From Oryzomonas sp. (GTDB taxonomy: Bacteria > Desulfobacterota > Desulfuromonadia > Geobacterales > Pseudopelobacteraceae): DNA of 64,000 nucleotides. The translations under genes and the position numbers were made by a program. The DNA lies in contig JARLHN010000022.1 of NCBI GenBank assembly GCA_031292255.1, positions 1-64,000 of the forward strand, written 5' to 3'. The notes beneath the pieces are model-generated. The model saw nothing but the letters and a program-made list of their open reading frames with translations, was not told where the DNA came from and made no database searches. Shown one piece after another: positions 45,514 through 55,346 of this stretch (position 1 is the first letter of the stretch; each line of letters starts with the position of its first letter).

Positions 45514-46458
45514 GTGACATTACCCCATGATAACCGCACCATGATTGCGATGCTCAATACCTTGAGCAGCGATTACCTCCACGGGAAGGAAGAGGTGTTG
45601 CGCCTTTCGATGATCGCACTCCTGACCGGCGGACATATCCTGATCGAGGACCTTCCGGGATTGGGCAAGACGACCATCGCCCTGGCCCTGGCCGGCATGA
45701 GCAGCCTTTCCTTTGGCAGGGTGCAGTGCACCAGCGACCTGCTCCCTTCGGACATCACCGGCCTGTCGGTGTTCAATCGCGAGGAGGGGCAATTTACCTT
45801 CCTGCCGGGACCGATCTTCAACAATATCGTCCTCCTCGACGAGGTCAACCGGGCCATGCCGCGCACCCAGAGCGCCATGTTGGAGGCCATGGAAGAGCGG
45901 CGGGTGACGGTTGAGGGGATGACGCACCATCTGCCCGATCCCTTTATGGTGTTCGCCACCCAGAACCCTTCCGACCAGAGCGGCACGTTTCCCCTGCCTG
46001 AGTCACAGCTCGACCGGTTCCTCATCTGCACCGGCATCGGCTATCCGCCTGAACACCTGGAAAGAGGGATCATTGCCGGCGGCGGCATCCGCGAACGACT
46101 CGAAGGCATGACCCCGGTAGCCTCGACCGCCGACATACTGGCCGCGCGCAAGAGCGTTGAAACCGGCATTTACCTCTCGGACAAAGTGGTCGGCTATATC
46201 TACGCCCTGGTGGCGGCCACCCGCAGCCACGCCATGATCCAGACAGGCCTCTCCACCCGGGCCGCCATCAACCTTGCCCAGGCTGCACGGGCGGCCGCCT
46301 TTCTGGAAGGGCGCGATTATGTGGCGCCGGATGACGTCAGGGGGATTGCGGTCGCGGTCTGCGCCCACCGCCTGGTTATGCGTCCCGACCAGGAAACCGC
46401 CGACAGGGGGGGGGTATTACGGGCACTCATCGCCGACATAGCGCTTCCTTTGGCCTGA
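45514..46458 (+). CDS. MoxR-family AAA+ ATPase
   Basis: A GTG at 45514 with AGAGGA upstream fits the family start; the open frame begins earlier at a TTG. The 314-residue protein has Walker A DLPGLGKTT, Walker B VLLDEVNRA, sensor 1 FATQNPSDQ and the SQLDRFL arginine-finger region. MoxR proteins are chaperone-like ATPases that activate or assemble partner proteins. The neighbours are the classic trio: DUF58 and transglutaminase genes overlap head to tail. Function of this trio is not settled; peptide or envelope stress roles are proposed for relatives. Confidence 0.92.
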   Translation: MTLPHDNRTMIAMLNTLSSDYLHGKEEVLRLSMIALLTGGHILIEDLPGLGKTTIALALAGMSSLSFGRVQCTSDLLPSDITGLSVFNREEGQFTFLPGPIFNNIVLLDEVNRAMPRTQSAMLEAMEERRVTVEGMTHHLPDPFMVFATQNPSDQSGTFPLPESQLDRFLICTGIGYPPEHLERGIIAGGGIRERLEGMTPVASTADILAARKSVETGIYLSDKVVGYIYALVAATRSHAMIQTGLSTRAAINLAQAARAAAFLEGRDYVAPDDVRGIAVAVCAHRLVMRPDQETADRGGVLRALIADIALPLA

Positions 46459-47321
46459 GGATCAGCAAAGCGGGCGCTCTCTACATCGCCATCACCATCC
46501 TGTTGGGCTTCTCGGCGGTCAATACCGGCAACAACCTGCTGTTTCTGGTGGTGTCGGGCCTTCTGGCCTTCATGTCGGTTACCGGGTATGTCGGCATGCG
46601 CAACATCAAGGGACTCACCCCCGAAGTAATCCCCCCTGCCGAGATATTCGCCGGAACCGCCGCCCCTTTTCGCCTGCGCATCCACAACCACAAGCGGCAT
46701 GTCACCTCCTTCCTGGTCCGCCTGGAATGCCCCGGCGGCCAGGGGGTCACGTTTCCCCTGGTCGGGCGCAAGGCATCGGCCGAAGGGGACATTGCTCTCA
46801 CATTCCCCGACCGGGGCCACGCCGCCATCGACCGGATCACCATCAGCTCCCCCTTTCCGGTGAATTTCTTCACCCGGTACTGGACATTCGCATCAGACAG
46901 CCGTTTTGTCGTGTTTCCGCGCCTGCTGGCCGGCATGACGGTCGGCGACAATGGCGAAACCGGGCGCCAGGGAAGCAGCACCCGCCAGGATCGCGGCCTG
47001 GACGGCGAACTGGAGCGGATTACCGCCTATTCCGGCAGCGAACCGTTACGGATGATCCACTGGAAACTCTCCGCCCGGGGCGAGGATCTGCTGGTCAAGG
47101 AGTTCGGCCGCCAGGCGACACCGCCGCTGGTCATCGATCTTGATTCCCTGCCGGGACAGGTCCTTGAACAGCGCATCTCCCGCGCGGCCTGGCTTGTCAG
47201 GCGCTGGGTGCCGCTACGGCCGGTCGGTCTCAGGTGCGGCAAAAGGGTCATCCCGGCCGAAATTGGCCGGCGTCACGGCATGAAACTACTGACGGAGCTT
47301 GCATTATATGGTCGCGATTAG
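46455..47321 (+). CDS. DUF58 membrane protein
   Basis: No ATG or GTG serves the N-terminus. The family-typical opening RISKAGALYIAITILLGFSA, then VNTGNNLLF, is in frame from a CTG at 46455 that overlaps the moxR stop (CTGA); a TTG at 46503 would lose half the first helix. Two N-terminal helices (about 8-50) are followed by a beta domain and the DUF58 core with ELERITAYSGSEPLRMIHWK and SARGEDLLVKEF. It works with the MoxR ATPase encoded upstream and overlaps the transglutaminase gene downstream. Confidence 0.85.
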   Translation: MRISKAGALYIAITILLGFSAVNTGNNLLFLVVSGLLAFMSVTGYVGMRNIKGLTPEVIPPAEIFAGTAAPFRLRIHNHKRHVTSFLVRLECPGGQGVTFPLVGRKASAEGDIALTFPDRGHAAIDRITISSPFPVNFFTRYWTFASDSRFVVFPRLLAGMTVGDNGETGRQGSSTRQDRGLDGELERITAYSGSEPLRMIHWKLSARGEDLLVKEFGRQATPPLVIDLDSLPGQVLEQRISRAAWLVRRWVPLRPVGLRCGKRVIPAEIGRRHGMKLLTELALYGRD

Positions 47322-49230
47322 CTCGCTGACAGCCGTCCTCTCCTACGCCATTGCCCTGTGCGGGATCGTGCCTCTCTTCCCCTGGTTGACCACGGCGCCG
47401 CGGTTTGCCCTTGCGGCAGGCATGCTGGCCGGCATCTGGCAGGACCGCCGGGGTGCCTGGCCCGTGAAAAACTGGCAATTCAACCTGGCCGTTGTGCCGG
47501 TTTTCCTCTATTATGCACTCCAGTTCAGCCGCGCCAACCCGGCCCAGCCGGTGGTAAATGCCTTGGCCATCATGTTGGCGGTCAGGTTGTGCGGCGGAAA
47601 AAGCGTGCGCCACTATCTGCAGATTGCTGCCTTGTCCCTGTTTTGCCTGGCTTCCTCTTCCCTGTTCGACCTCAGTCCCATCTTCCTCTTCTACCTCGCC
47701 CTGATGTTGTTGCTGGTGGCGGTGTCCCTGGTCCTTTTGACCTTTCATTCCCTGGACAGCAGCCTGGTCCTTCCCCGTGCCCATCTGCGCAAGGTGCTGG
47801 CCGTCGGGATGCTGATGCCGTTGGCCTCGTTGCCGCTCCTGGTCATCTTTTTTCCGATCCTGCCCCGCACCCAGATCCCCCTGTGGAACATCCTGGCAGT
47901 CCCGGCAGCCCGCCCCTCCGGCTTTAGCGACAAGGTCGAACCCGGTACCAGCGCCACTGTCGGGGAATCGCGGACCATAGCTTTCCGGGCCGAAATGCCC
48001 CGGCAGCCGAAACAGCAACTCTATTGGCGCGGCACGGTCTTCAACAGCATGGACGGGCATCGCTGGGTACGCAATCCGGCTGTGCCTCCGGAACAGTTGC
48101 TGTACAAAGGGGCACGCATTGCACAGACCGTTTACCCGGAGCCGGGGCCTTTCCGGGCCCTCTTCAGCCTGGATGCGCCTGCATCCATCGCTCTGCCCAG
48201 GGCACAGGGTGCCCCGGACGGCGTTTTTGCATATCCGGGGCCCATCACCCGGCGCCTGGCCTATGGTGCGGAATCCGTTACCTCGGGTATCCTGGCGACG
48301 GTTACAGGGATCAACCGGTCTTTTTACCTGAGACTCCCCCCTCGCATTCCGGAACGGATACAACGACTGGCGGACGATGTCAAGCGGCGCGGAACCGGCG
48401 ATGCCCGCAGGCTGGAGCTGCTGGAACAGTTTTTTCGCAACGGCAATTACCGTTACAGCATGCGCGACCTGCCCACCGGAGAAGACGCCCTGGAACAATT
48501 CCTGTTTGAAAAGAAACGAGGGCACTGCGAGTTTTTCGCCTCTGCATTCGCCCTGCTTCTGCGGGCCGCCGGCGTTCCGGCACGACTGGTGGGCGGATAT
48601 CTGGGGGGTGATTACAACGAACTGGGGGGTTATTACCTGGTCAGCGACGATTTGGCCCACGTCTGGGTCGAGGCATACATCGACGGGCGCGGCTGGGTTC
48701 GGGTAGACCCCAGCAGCTTTGCCCGCAATGCCGGTGAGGTATGGGGAGGCGAGAAACGGCAAAGCCCAACGATGAAGATCCACCTGTTCCTTGACTCGCT
48801 CGACCACACCTGGAACCGCGCCATCGTCACCTACGACTTCGAGCAACAGGCCGAAATCGCCCGCAACGCCGGCAAACGCCTGCAAAAACTCGAAACGGGA
48901 AAAACGGCCAGGGCCTTCCTCCCCTATCTACTGCTGACGGCGGCGCTGGCTTTGGCCCTGGCCGTTATCTTGCGCCGACCAAGACTGTTCGCATCGCGGA
49001 ACGAGCGATTGCTGCGGCGGTTCTACCGCTTGATCGAGCGGGATTGCGGAATACGGGCAGAAACGGGCAGGCTGGGTCTCTTTGAGACCGCCGGGCTGAC
49101 CGGAAACGATGCAGTACGTGAATTCACGGCCATCTATGCCGGAGCACTGTACCGGGACCGGAAGCTGACGGCCCATGAGATCGCACGTCTGAATCGTATC
49201 CTGCGAGATGGTTTTGTTACAAAAATGTGA
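47308..49230 (+). CDS. Transglutaminase-like membrane protein (DUF3488/TgpA type)
   Basis: From ATG 47308 the product has 640 residues. Five or six membrane helices fill about residues 1-190 (DUF3488). A periplasmic domain follows with the transglutaminase core: catalytic Cys in GHCEFFASAFALLLR, His in LAHVWVEAYI and Asp in WVRVDPSS. A last helix is near 540-560, followed by a DUF4129-like cytosolic end. This is the TgpA architecture. It overlaps the DUF58 gene by 14 nt, so the three genes form one unit. Confidence 0.92.
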   Translation: MVAISSLTAVLSYAIALCGIVPLFPWLTTAPRFALAAGMLAGIWQDRRGAWPVKNWQFNLAVVPVFLYYALQFSRANPAQPVVNALAIMLAVRLCGGKSVRHYLQIAALSLFCLASSSLFDLSPIFLFYLALMLLLVAVSLVLLTFHSLDSSLVLPRAHLRKVLAVGMLMPLASLPLLVIFFPILPRTQIPLWNILAVPAARPSGFSDKVEPGTSATVGESRTIAFRAEMPRQPKQQLYWRGTVFNSMDGHRWVRNPAVPPEQLLYKGARIAQTVYPEPGPFRALFSLDAPASIALPRAQGAPDGVFAYPGPITRRLAYGAESVTSGILATVTGINRSFYLRLPPRIPERIQRLADDVKRRGTGDARRLELLEQFFRNGNYRYSMRDLPTGEDALEQFLFEKKRGHCEFFASAFALLLRAAGVPARLVGGYLGGDYNELGGYYLVSDDLAHVWVEAYIDGRGWVRVDPSSFARNAGEVWGGEKRQSPTMKIHLFLDSLDHTWNRAIVTYDFEQQAEIARNAGKRLQKLETGKTARAFLPYLLLTAALALALAVILRRPRLFASRNERLLRRFYRLIERDCGIRAETGRLGLFETAGLTGNDAVREFTAIYAGALYRDRKLTAHEIARLNRILRDGFVTKM

Positions 49231-49339
49231 CGGCTGAGGCTAACGCTTGCATTAATCGGCCCAGTGCATACAATAGTATATTTTTCGGTCGCAGAGAGTG
49301 ACCTTGAAATACTTGGAATTTTTGATGTAAGAGGACTCA

Positions 49340-50869
49340 ATGGAAAAGACACGACTTGCCGCCATCGACATAGGAACCAACTCCATTCGCTGTATCGTGG
49401 TCGAAGCAGACCAGCAGGGACGCTTCATGGTGCTGGACGACGAGAAGGCCACGGTCCGCCTCGGCGAACAGCTCAGCAAAACCGGAGCCATCTCCCCGGC
49501 GGCCTTCACGCGGGCCGTGGAGGCCATCAGCCGTATCCGCAAACTGATCGACGGCCTGAAGGTGACCGAGGTCGAGGCCGTGGCCACCAGTGCCGTCAGA
49601 AGCGCAACCAACGGGCCGGAACTGGTGCAGATCCTGACACGTGAGCTCGGACGGGAGATCCGGGTCATTTCCGGCGAAGAGGAGGCCGAGCTGGCCGCCA
49701 TATCCGCCCTGTACAACTTCGAGATGAACGGCAAACGCTATGCCATGATCGACATCGGCGGCGGCAGCGTCGAGATCGTGACGGCCCTGGGAAACCATGT
49801 GGAGGAATACTACTCACTTGACCTGGGCGCAGTGGTGCTGACCGAACGTTTTTTCCCCACCGACCCGATCAGAACGGGCGATTTCCAAAAATTTCAGCGC
49901 CATGTGCGGGCAGAACTCAAGAAGGCCTTTTCCGGGCAGAAGATCGCCGTCCAGTCCTTCATCGGCTCCGGCGGCACCATTACCTCCCTGGGCTACATGG
50001 TCATGAACATGCGGCGTCAGGAATACTCATCGGTCCACGGCTACGAAACCCTTCGCTCCGAGCTGGTGCACCTGCTGGCGATGCTGATGCGGCGGGACAT
50101 CAAGGGAAGGCGGGCGATACCGGGGCTGAATCCCGACCGGGCCGACATCATCGTGGCCGGCCTGGGGGTAGTTGACGAACTGATGCGTTTTTTCGGAGCG
50201 AATACGCTGCTGGTCAACGAGCGCGGCATCCGTGAGGGGCTGATCATCAAATGCATGAAGCGACTCGGGCTCATACCGGAGGAACACGGGCAACGCAACT
50301 GGCGCCAGTCGGTCCTTGAGTTTGCCCGTTCCTGCCGCTTCGACGAACCCCACTCCCAGCACGTGGCCGGCATGACGCTGGCCATCTTCGACGCCCTGGC
50401 CAAGGAATTCCACTTGAAAAAGCCGGAACGCAGGATGCTCGAAGCAGCGGCCTATCTGCACGACATCGGCTACTTCATCAGTTACAACAGCCATCACAAG
50501 CATTCCTACCATCTGATCCGCCACGCGGACCTGTTCGGATTTACCCCCCAGGAACGGGAGATGATCGCCCAGATCGCCCGCTATCACCGCAAGTCGCTCC
50601 CCAAAAAAAAGCACGCGGAATTCCTGCGCATGTCGGAAAAGGATCAGCAGACCGTCTACCGGCTGGGGGGGATCCTGCGTCTCGCGGACGGTCTTGACCG
50701 GCGCAGGAGCTGCCTTGTGGAGGTGGTGGAACTCGTCCATAGCGGGGATGTCTTCAGGATGAAGCTTTTGGGAACAGAGGACATCTCGGTCGAGATATTC
50801 GGCGGCAATGCCAAAAAGGATCTGTTTGAAAAGGCCTTCGGCGGCGAGATCGTCTTTGTGACCAACTAA
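49340..50869 (+). CDS. ppx: Ppx/GppA exopolyphosphatase with HD domain
   Basis: The 509-residue protein has the Ppx/GppA ASKHA fold: AAIDIGTNSIRCIVVEA (phosphate 1), VISGEEEAEL and MIDIGGGSVEIV (phosphate 2), and GSGGTITSLGYM. A C-terminal HD-type domain (about 320-480) contains SQHVAGM and YLHDIGYF. It should hydrolyse polyphosphate and perhaps pppGpp. AAGAGGACTCA precedes the ATG. Genomes of this group usually hold two paralogues, so I cannot say which this is. Confidence 0.92.
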   Translation: MEKTRLAAIDIGTNSIRCIVVEADQQGRFMVLDDEKATVRLGEQLSKTGAISPAAFTRAVEAISRIRKLIDGLKVTEVEAVATSAVRSATNGPELVQILTRELGREIRVISGEEEAELAAISALYNFEMNGKRYAMIDIGGGSVEIVTALGNHVEEYYSLDLGAVVLTERFFPTDPIRTGDFQKFQRHVRAELKKAFSGQKIAVQSFIGSGGTITSLGYMVMNMRRQEYSSVHGYETLRSELVHLLAMLMRRDIKGRRAIPGLNPDRADIIVAGLGVVDELMRFFGANTLLVNERGIREGLIIKCMKRLGLIPEEHGQRNWRQSVLEFARSCRFDEPHSQHVAGMTLAIFDALAKEFHLKKPERRMLEAAAYLHDIGYFISYNSHHKHSYHLIRHADLFGFTPQEREMIAQIARYHRKSLPKKKHAEFLRMSEKDQQTVYRLGGILRLADGLDRRRSCLVEVVELVHSGDVFRMKLLGTEDISVEIFGGNAKKDLFEKAFGGEIVFVTN

Positions 50870-50912
50870 CCCTGAATAAGCTGAGCCTTGTGAGAGATAG
50901 CCAATATCAATA

Positions 50913-53066
50913 TCACGGCGGAACGGGAAACATCCGCACCAGCTTTTCGAAGTCGTCCGGTGGAAGCGGCCTGCTGAAATAGTGCCCCTGCATCTCCTCA
51001 CACTGATGCTGTGCGAGAAACAGGAATTGATCCTTCGACTCAACCCCTTCGGCAACAAGCTTCTTGCCCAGGCTGTGCCCCAAGGATATTATTGCGGTAA
51101 CAACCGTTGCTTCGCCCTGATCGCAGGTGATGCTGTTGACCAGGGATTTATCGATCTGCAACTCATCAATGGGGAGCCGGTTCAGGTAACTGAGGGATGA
51201 ATAACCGGTGCCGAAGTTGTCGATGGATATCTTTACGCCGATCTCCCTCAATTCCCCCAGTTTGCGCGAGCTTTCGGTAATATTGTCCATGATGACCTTT
51301 TCCGGAAGCTCGATTTCGAGGTAATGCGGAGCAAGCCGGGTACTGGCAAGGGCCTGGGAGACCTTTTCCGTGAAGTCGTCCTGGTGAAACTGCCGCGCCG
51401 ACGTGTTGACCGCCACGCGAAGCGGCTCCTTTCCCCTCTCCTGCCACTCCTTATTCTGGCGGCACACCTTATCGAGCAGCCACTCGCCGGCCGGTATGAT
51501 CAGGCCGCTCTCCTCGAGCATGGGGAAAAATTCAGCGGGAAAGGCCAGGGGAGCTCCCCGTGGCTGCCAGCGCATCAGTGCCTCCATCCCGGTAATCCTC
51601 CCGGTTGTGGAGTCGATGCGCGGCTGGTAGTGGGGCAGAAATTCTTCCCGTTCCAGTGCAGAGCGCAGCCGGTTTTTCATGACGGCCCGCTCGTCGCTCT
51701 TGAGGTTCATCGATTCGGTGAAGAACTGGAACGAATTCTTCCCTTCCCTCTTGGCCTGGTACATGGCCGTATCGGCCGTCTTCAACAATCCATCGACCGT
51801 GGTGCTCTGGAGCGGATAGATGGAAATTCCTATGCTGGTCGTTACGGCGGTTGGCTGGTCAAGGATATAAAAAGGCCGATGAAATAACTCCAACACCTTT
51901 TCGGCAAATTTGACGATGTCGTGGATGTCCGGCATCTCGTTGACAACAATGACGAATTCGTCGCCGCCGAATCTGGCGACCGTATCGTACTGCCGCACAC
52001 ACTGCTGAAGGCGTTTGGCAACATCCTTCAGAAGAACATCCCCGACAACGTGGCCGAGCGTGTCGTTGATCGTCTTGAAGTTGTCCAGGTCGAGGATCAT
52101 CAGGGCCAGCAGGTTGTTGTGCCGGTCTTCGAAGGCCAGGGCCTGCTTCAGGCGATCAAAGAGCAACTCCCTGTTGGGGAGGCCGGTCAGGGGATCATGA
52201 TTCGCCTGATGCTTGAGTTTCTTTTCCGAATTTCTGCGTTCAACAACCTCCTGTTTAAGAAGCGTGTTCACCTTGATCAATTCGGCATTGAGGGTGCGAA
52301 TTTCTTCTTCGGCCCGTTTGATCTCGGTTATGTCGATCATCGACACAATGCACCGCTCGGTGCCGGGTATTTTTTTTATTTTGGTGCAGACATACCGCGT
52401 GCTTTGGTTGCTGCCGATAAACAAGGAGATCTTATCCAGCGAAGCCGCTTCGCCGGCTGTTGTTCCTTTCAAGCATTGCTGTATCTCTTTTGCCGCGAAT
52501 TGCTCCATCACAAAGAAATCGGACCACTCTTTCCGGCGTTCGACCTCCCCCTTCGCGTAGCCGGACAGGTGCTCGAATTCTTCGTTGACCATGGCAATGG
52601 TGCCGTCTTCGTCAACGATCATCATTGCGCTGCCGCTTACATCGAAAATAGTGTGGTAGTGTTCGCCGCTCTCTTTCAACCGTTTTTCGATCGTGTGCTT
52701 GGCAAGTGCCACTTCAATGGTCTGGCGAAGGCGCAGGGAGTCAAACGGTTTCAAAAGAAAAGCAAAAGGACCGGTCAGGAGCGAGCGTTGGAACGTAACG
52801 TCATCGGTATGAACGGAGAGATAGATCACCGGGATGTCAAAACGGGCACGGAGCCTTTCGGCGACCTTGATACCATCGTCGCCTCTTCCGAGTGAAATAT
52901 CCATCAGGATGAGATTCGGCTGATTCTCCAAAACCGCATCGAGGACAAGCTCCCCGGAACCGACTACGGCAGGAATGTCATATCCCATCCCGATCAATGT
53001 CTGCTTGAGGTCTTCAGCGACAATGGCCTCATCCTCAACGATCAGAATTTTCACCTTACCGGACAT
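50913..53066 (-). CDS. REC-PAS-GGDEF-EAL response regulator
   Basis: The 717-residue protein has a receiver domain (about 1-125; Asp in NLILMDISLG, Lys in LLKPFD), a PAS domain (about 135-260) and a short coiled coil. The GGDEF domain (about 285-450) has intact FGGDEF. The EAL domain (about 465-710) has MEALMRW, LEIELPEKV and AEGVE, but the usual DDFGTGYS reads DNFGTGYS. One metal-binding Asp is therefore Asn, which may reduce c-di-GMP phosphodiesterase activity. The upstream gene on the same strand is a histidine kinase 18 bp away, the likely phosphate donor. Output c-di-GMP could reach the GEMM-I riboswitches in this window. Confidence 0.95.
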   Translation of the reverse strand: MSGKVKILIVEDEAIVAEDLKQTLIGMGYDIPAVVGSGELVLDAVLENQPNLILMDISLGRGDDGIKVAERLRARFDIPVIYLSVHTDDVTFQRSLLTGPFAFLLKPFDSLRLRQTIEVALAKHTIEKRLKESGEHYHTIFDVSGSAMMIVDEDGTIAMVNEEFEHLSGYAKGEVERRKEWSDFFVMEQFAAKEIQQCLKGTTAGEAASLDKISLFIGSNQSTRYVCTKIKKIPGTERCIVSMIDITEIKRAEEEIRTLNAELIKVNTLLKQEVVERRNSEKKLKHQANHDPLTGLPNRELLFDRLKQALAFEDRHNNLLALMILDLDNFKTINDTLGHVVGDVLLKDVAKRLQQCVRQYDTVARFGGDEFVIVVNEMPDIHDIVKFAEKVLELFHRPFYILDQPTAVTTSIGISIYPLQSTTVDGLLKTADTAMYQAKREGKNSFQFFTESMNLKSDERAVMKNRLRSALEREEFLPHYQPRIDSTTGRITGMEALMRWQPRGAPLAFPAEFFPMLEESGLIIPAGEWLLDKVCRQNKEWQERGKEPLRVAVNTSARQFHQDDFTEKVSQALASTRLAPHYLEIELPEKVIMDNITESSRKLGELREIGVKISIDNFGTGYSSLSYLNRLPIDELQIDKSLVNSITCDQGEATVVTAIISLGHSLGKKLVAEGVESKDQFLFLAQHQCEEMQGHYFSRPLPPDDFEKLVRMFPVPP

Positions 53067-53084
53067 TCTCGCAACCCCCGGAAC

Positions 53085-54503
53085 CTATTCTCTGAAAGTA
53101 ATTTTACAAACCGTTCCGGAGGTGCAGGTGAATTCAACGACCCCCTGAAGTTGTTTCGCCAACGTGTTGACCAGGCTTAGACCGAGCGTACCCGGCATAT
53201 TCCTGTCGAGTCCGTTGGAAAGGCCGATACCGTTGTCCCCTACCACAAGTGTGTACAAGCCCGCCTCGTCACGGTCGAAATCGATGGTGATCGTCCCGCT
53301 CCGGACGTCCGGGAATCCGTGTTTCAAGCTGTTGGAAACCAGTTCGTGGATAATAAGGCCGCACGGGACGGCCGTTTCAAGGCTGACCATCACCCTGCTG
53401 ATGCGCATTTCCACCTGAAGATTGCTCTGGTTGGGGCTGTAGGCGCTTATGAGGCCACCCACCAGGCTCCGGCCATATTCGTTGAAATCGATCCGGGCCT
53501 CGTTGCTGGAATTGCACAGCATTTCATGGATAAGTACCATGGCCCTGACCCTTTCCTGGCTCTCCTTGAAAAATTCCTGGGCTTCGGGATTGTTCAAATA
53601 TCTCGACTGCAGGTTGAGCAGGCTCATTATGACCTGCATATTATTCTTTGCCCGGTGGTGGACCTCCCGCAGCATCGTCTCCTTTTCATGAATCGACGAC
53701 TTGAGATCGTTTTCGACACGCTTGCTCGCGGTAACGTCCGTGGCCATGGTGATGAACAGGCGACGCTCATCGGGAAGCGAGCCTGCGGGGGCCGAACATA
53801 AGTTCCATGCGAGCTTTTCGCCGCTTCTGGTGGTCACCGGCAGATCGTCATACGTGCAAGAGGTCCCGGTCTTATGCAGGAAACCGAGTTTTTCCAACAC
53901 CGAAGCGCGCTCGGCGCCAAAGGCCTTCTCCACCCAGTCATCGATCGTGGGGATGTCTCTGAAGGAATAGCCGGTTCGCCTCGTCCATTCACCGTTGATC
54001 ATTACCACGGCGCCATCCTCGGAATGGATCATGATGGGAAGCGGTGCGGAAAAGACCGCCTGCCGGAACCTGCCGCCTGTTTCCAGGAGACCTTTTTCAA
54101 CGTGCCGGTACATGGTGACGTCACGGATAAAGGCGCAGAAAAGCTCTTTTCCTCCAAAATGAAGAAGATTCAGTCTCAGTTCCGCGTCGATCAGGGTACT
54201 ATCGGACCGCCTGCATTTCACCTCTCCTATGTACGGTTCATTCCTGATAAGAACCTGATCGTAGAGCCTCTCGATCCCCACCGCAGAAAGATCGACGAAA
54301 TCATTGAGGGTCATGGAAAACATCAACTCTTCGGGATATCCGAGCAGTTCCACAAAGGCCTTGTTGGCCTCCAGCAGGTACCTGCTGGCGCCATCGATCA
54401 GGACAATCCCTTCCGATGCCTGCTCGAAAACCGTCTGAAAAAGACTCTCATTCATAATGTTTCTTAACCCCGCGAAAACGGCCGCGATATCCGACTCTCG
54501 CAT
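53085..54503 (-). CDS. PAS sensor histidine kinase (HisKA_2 type)
   Basis: The 472-residue protein has two PAS domains (about 20-130 and 140-255, with LLEANKAFVELLGYPEELMF and SFRDIPTIDDWV). A HisKA_2 phospho-acceptor follows, EVHHRAKNNMQVIMSLLNLQ (about 275-295), and an ATPase domain with ELVSNSLKHGFP and GDNGIGL. No membrane helix is seen, so it is a cytosolic sensor. ATG 54503 is my choice; 54461 is also possible and would trim the first 14 residues. The GGDEF-EAL regulator downstream is the probable target. Confidence 0.9.
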   Translation of the reverse strand: MRESDIAAVFAGLRNIMNESLFQTVFEQASEGIVLIDGASRYLLEANKAFVELLGYPEELMFSMTLNDFVDLSAVGIERLYDQVLIRNEPYIGEVKCRRSDSTLIDAELRLNLLHFGGKELFCAFIRDVTMYRHVEKGLLETGGRFRQAVFSAPLPIMIHSEDGAVVMINGEWTRRTGYSFRDIPTIDDWVEKAFGAERASVLEKLGFLHKTGTSCTYDDLPVTTRSGEKLAWNLCSAPAGSLPDERRLFITMATDVTASKRVENDLKSSIHEKETMLREVHHRAKNNMQVIMSLLNLQSRYLNNPEAQEFFKESQERVRAMVLIHEMLCNSSNEARIDFNEYGRSLVGGLISAYSPNQSNLQVEMRISRVMVSLETAVPCGLIIHELVSNSLKHGFPDVRSGTITIDFDRDEAGLYTLVVGDNGIGLSNGLDRNMPGTLGLSLVNTLAKQLQGVVEFTCTSGTVCKITFRE

Positions 54504-55346
54504 CTCCAAAACAGTATCCGTGTCGAGTCCGATTTCGCCTTATTGCGGACTCAATCGGTCAAACGCCGGAAAACGGAAACAGGACCAGTCTTGGGGCAAC
54601 ACAAACCTTGCCCCAAGAAACACCGCGTCATGGCGGTGTGCCCGTTGATCCACAGCATCCTACCTGCCGGCAGCAGGAGGAGGAATAAATGAAACACGAG
54701 TAAATATGCAAGAATGAGTCCTTAATGAGAGCAGAAAGCCCAGACGGTCCGTAAAGGGTATTCAGCAAAAAGTCTTGAATAGGTGGCACATCGCAGCCGT
54801 GAATTCGAAGTCTTCGTTTTCCCTCGATAAAATCGGCGACGAGACTATTAAAAAACGAATTTCTATCAGATTTTCAAACCGCGGCAAGCCGGTAATGGGC
54901 GGAGCAAGTCCTTGTCCGCCCCCCCGGCGGGACCGTCTTTATTTCTGTAAACCTGTAAAATTATCAACAACTTTTGTCGGATTATTTTACAAGCACGGTA
55001 CGAACAGGCTACATGGCATCTCAAGCATCGCCGTTTGGTTTACTGCTACTTTCAAGTATATCATGAAAACCGATATGTACCTATTTTTGAGGCATAATGA
55101 CGGAATTTCTCAGCAAACTCCGGCTGCGCCGAAACTGTTGCCACTGGTGCTGCCGCTGGTGATCTGCCCGATTGATCTTCCGTGCCTTTCCCGGACCCAA
55201 AAACCGTTTTCAGGGGTGACGTCCCCCCGCTTGACAGCCCGTCTCCCAAGCCTTTGGTCTCCGCCTGCCTGCACGGATTCTTCCATCACTGACCTTACAA
55301 CACTGCCATAATGGGATATACTTACTGTATTGAAACAGGAGGGCGT
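54504..55346. other. 837-bp intergenic region with tandem hairpins
   Basis: No supported gene. Two adjacent hairpins lie at 54590-54617 (CTTGGGGCAA/TTGCCCCAAG) and 54621-54638 (CACCGC/GCGGTG), and a third, GGGCGGA/TCCGCCC with an inner CAAG/CTTG, near 54898-54922. A 178-codon open frame is Pro/Ser-rich without features and is rejected. Confidence 0.45.

Noticed and set aside
47248-48885. 545-codon minus-strand open frame
   Set aside because: Antisense to the transglutaminase gene; Gln/Gly-rich repeats from GC-rich codon bias.
54775-55311. 178-codon plus-strand open frame
   Set aside because: Low-complexity, no ribosome site, no features; also ends one base into the next unit.
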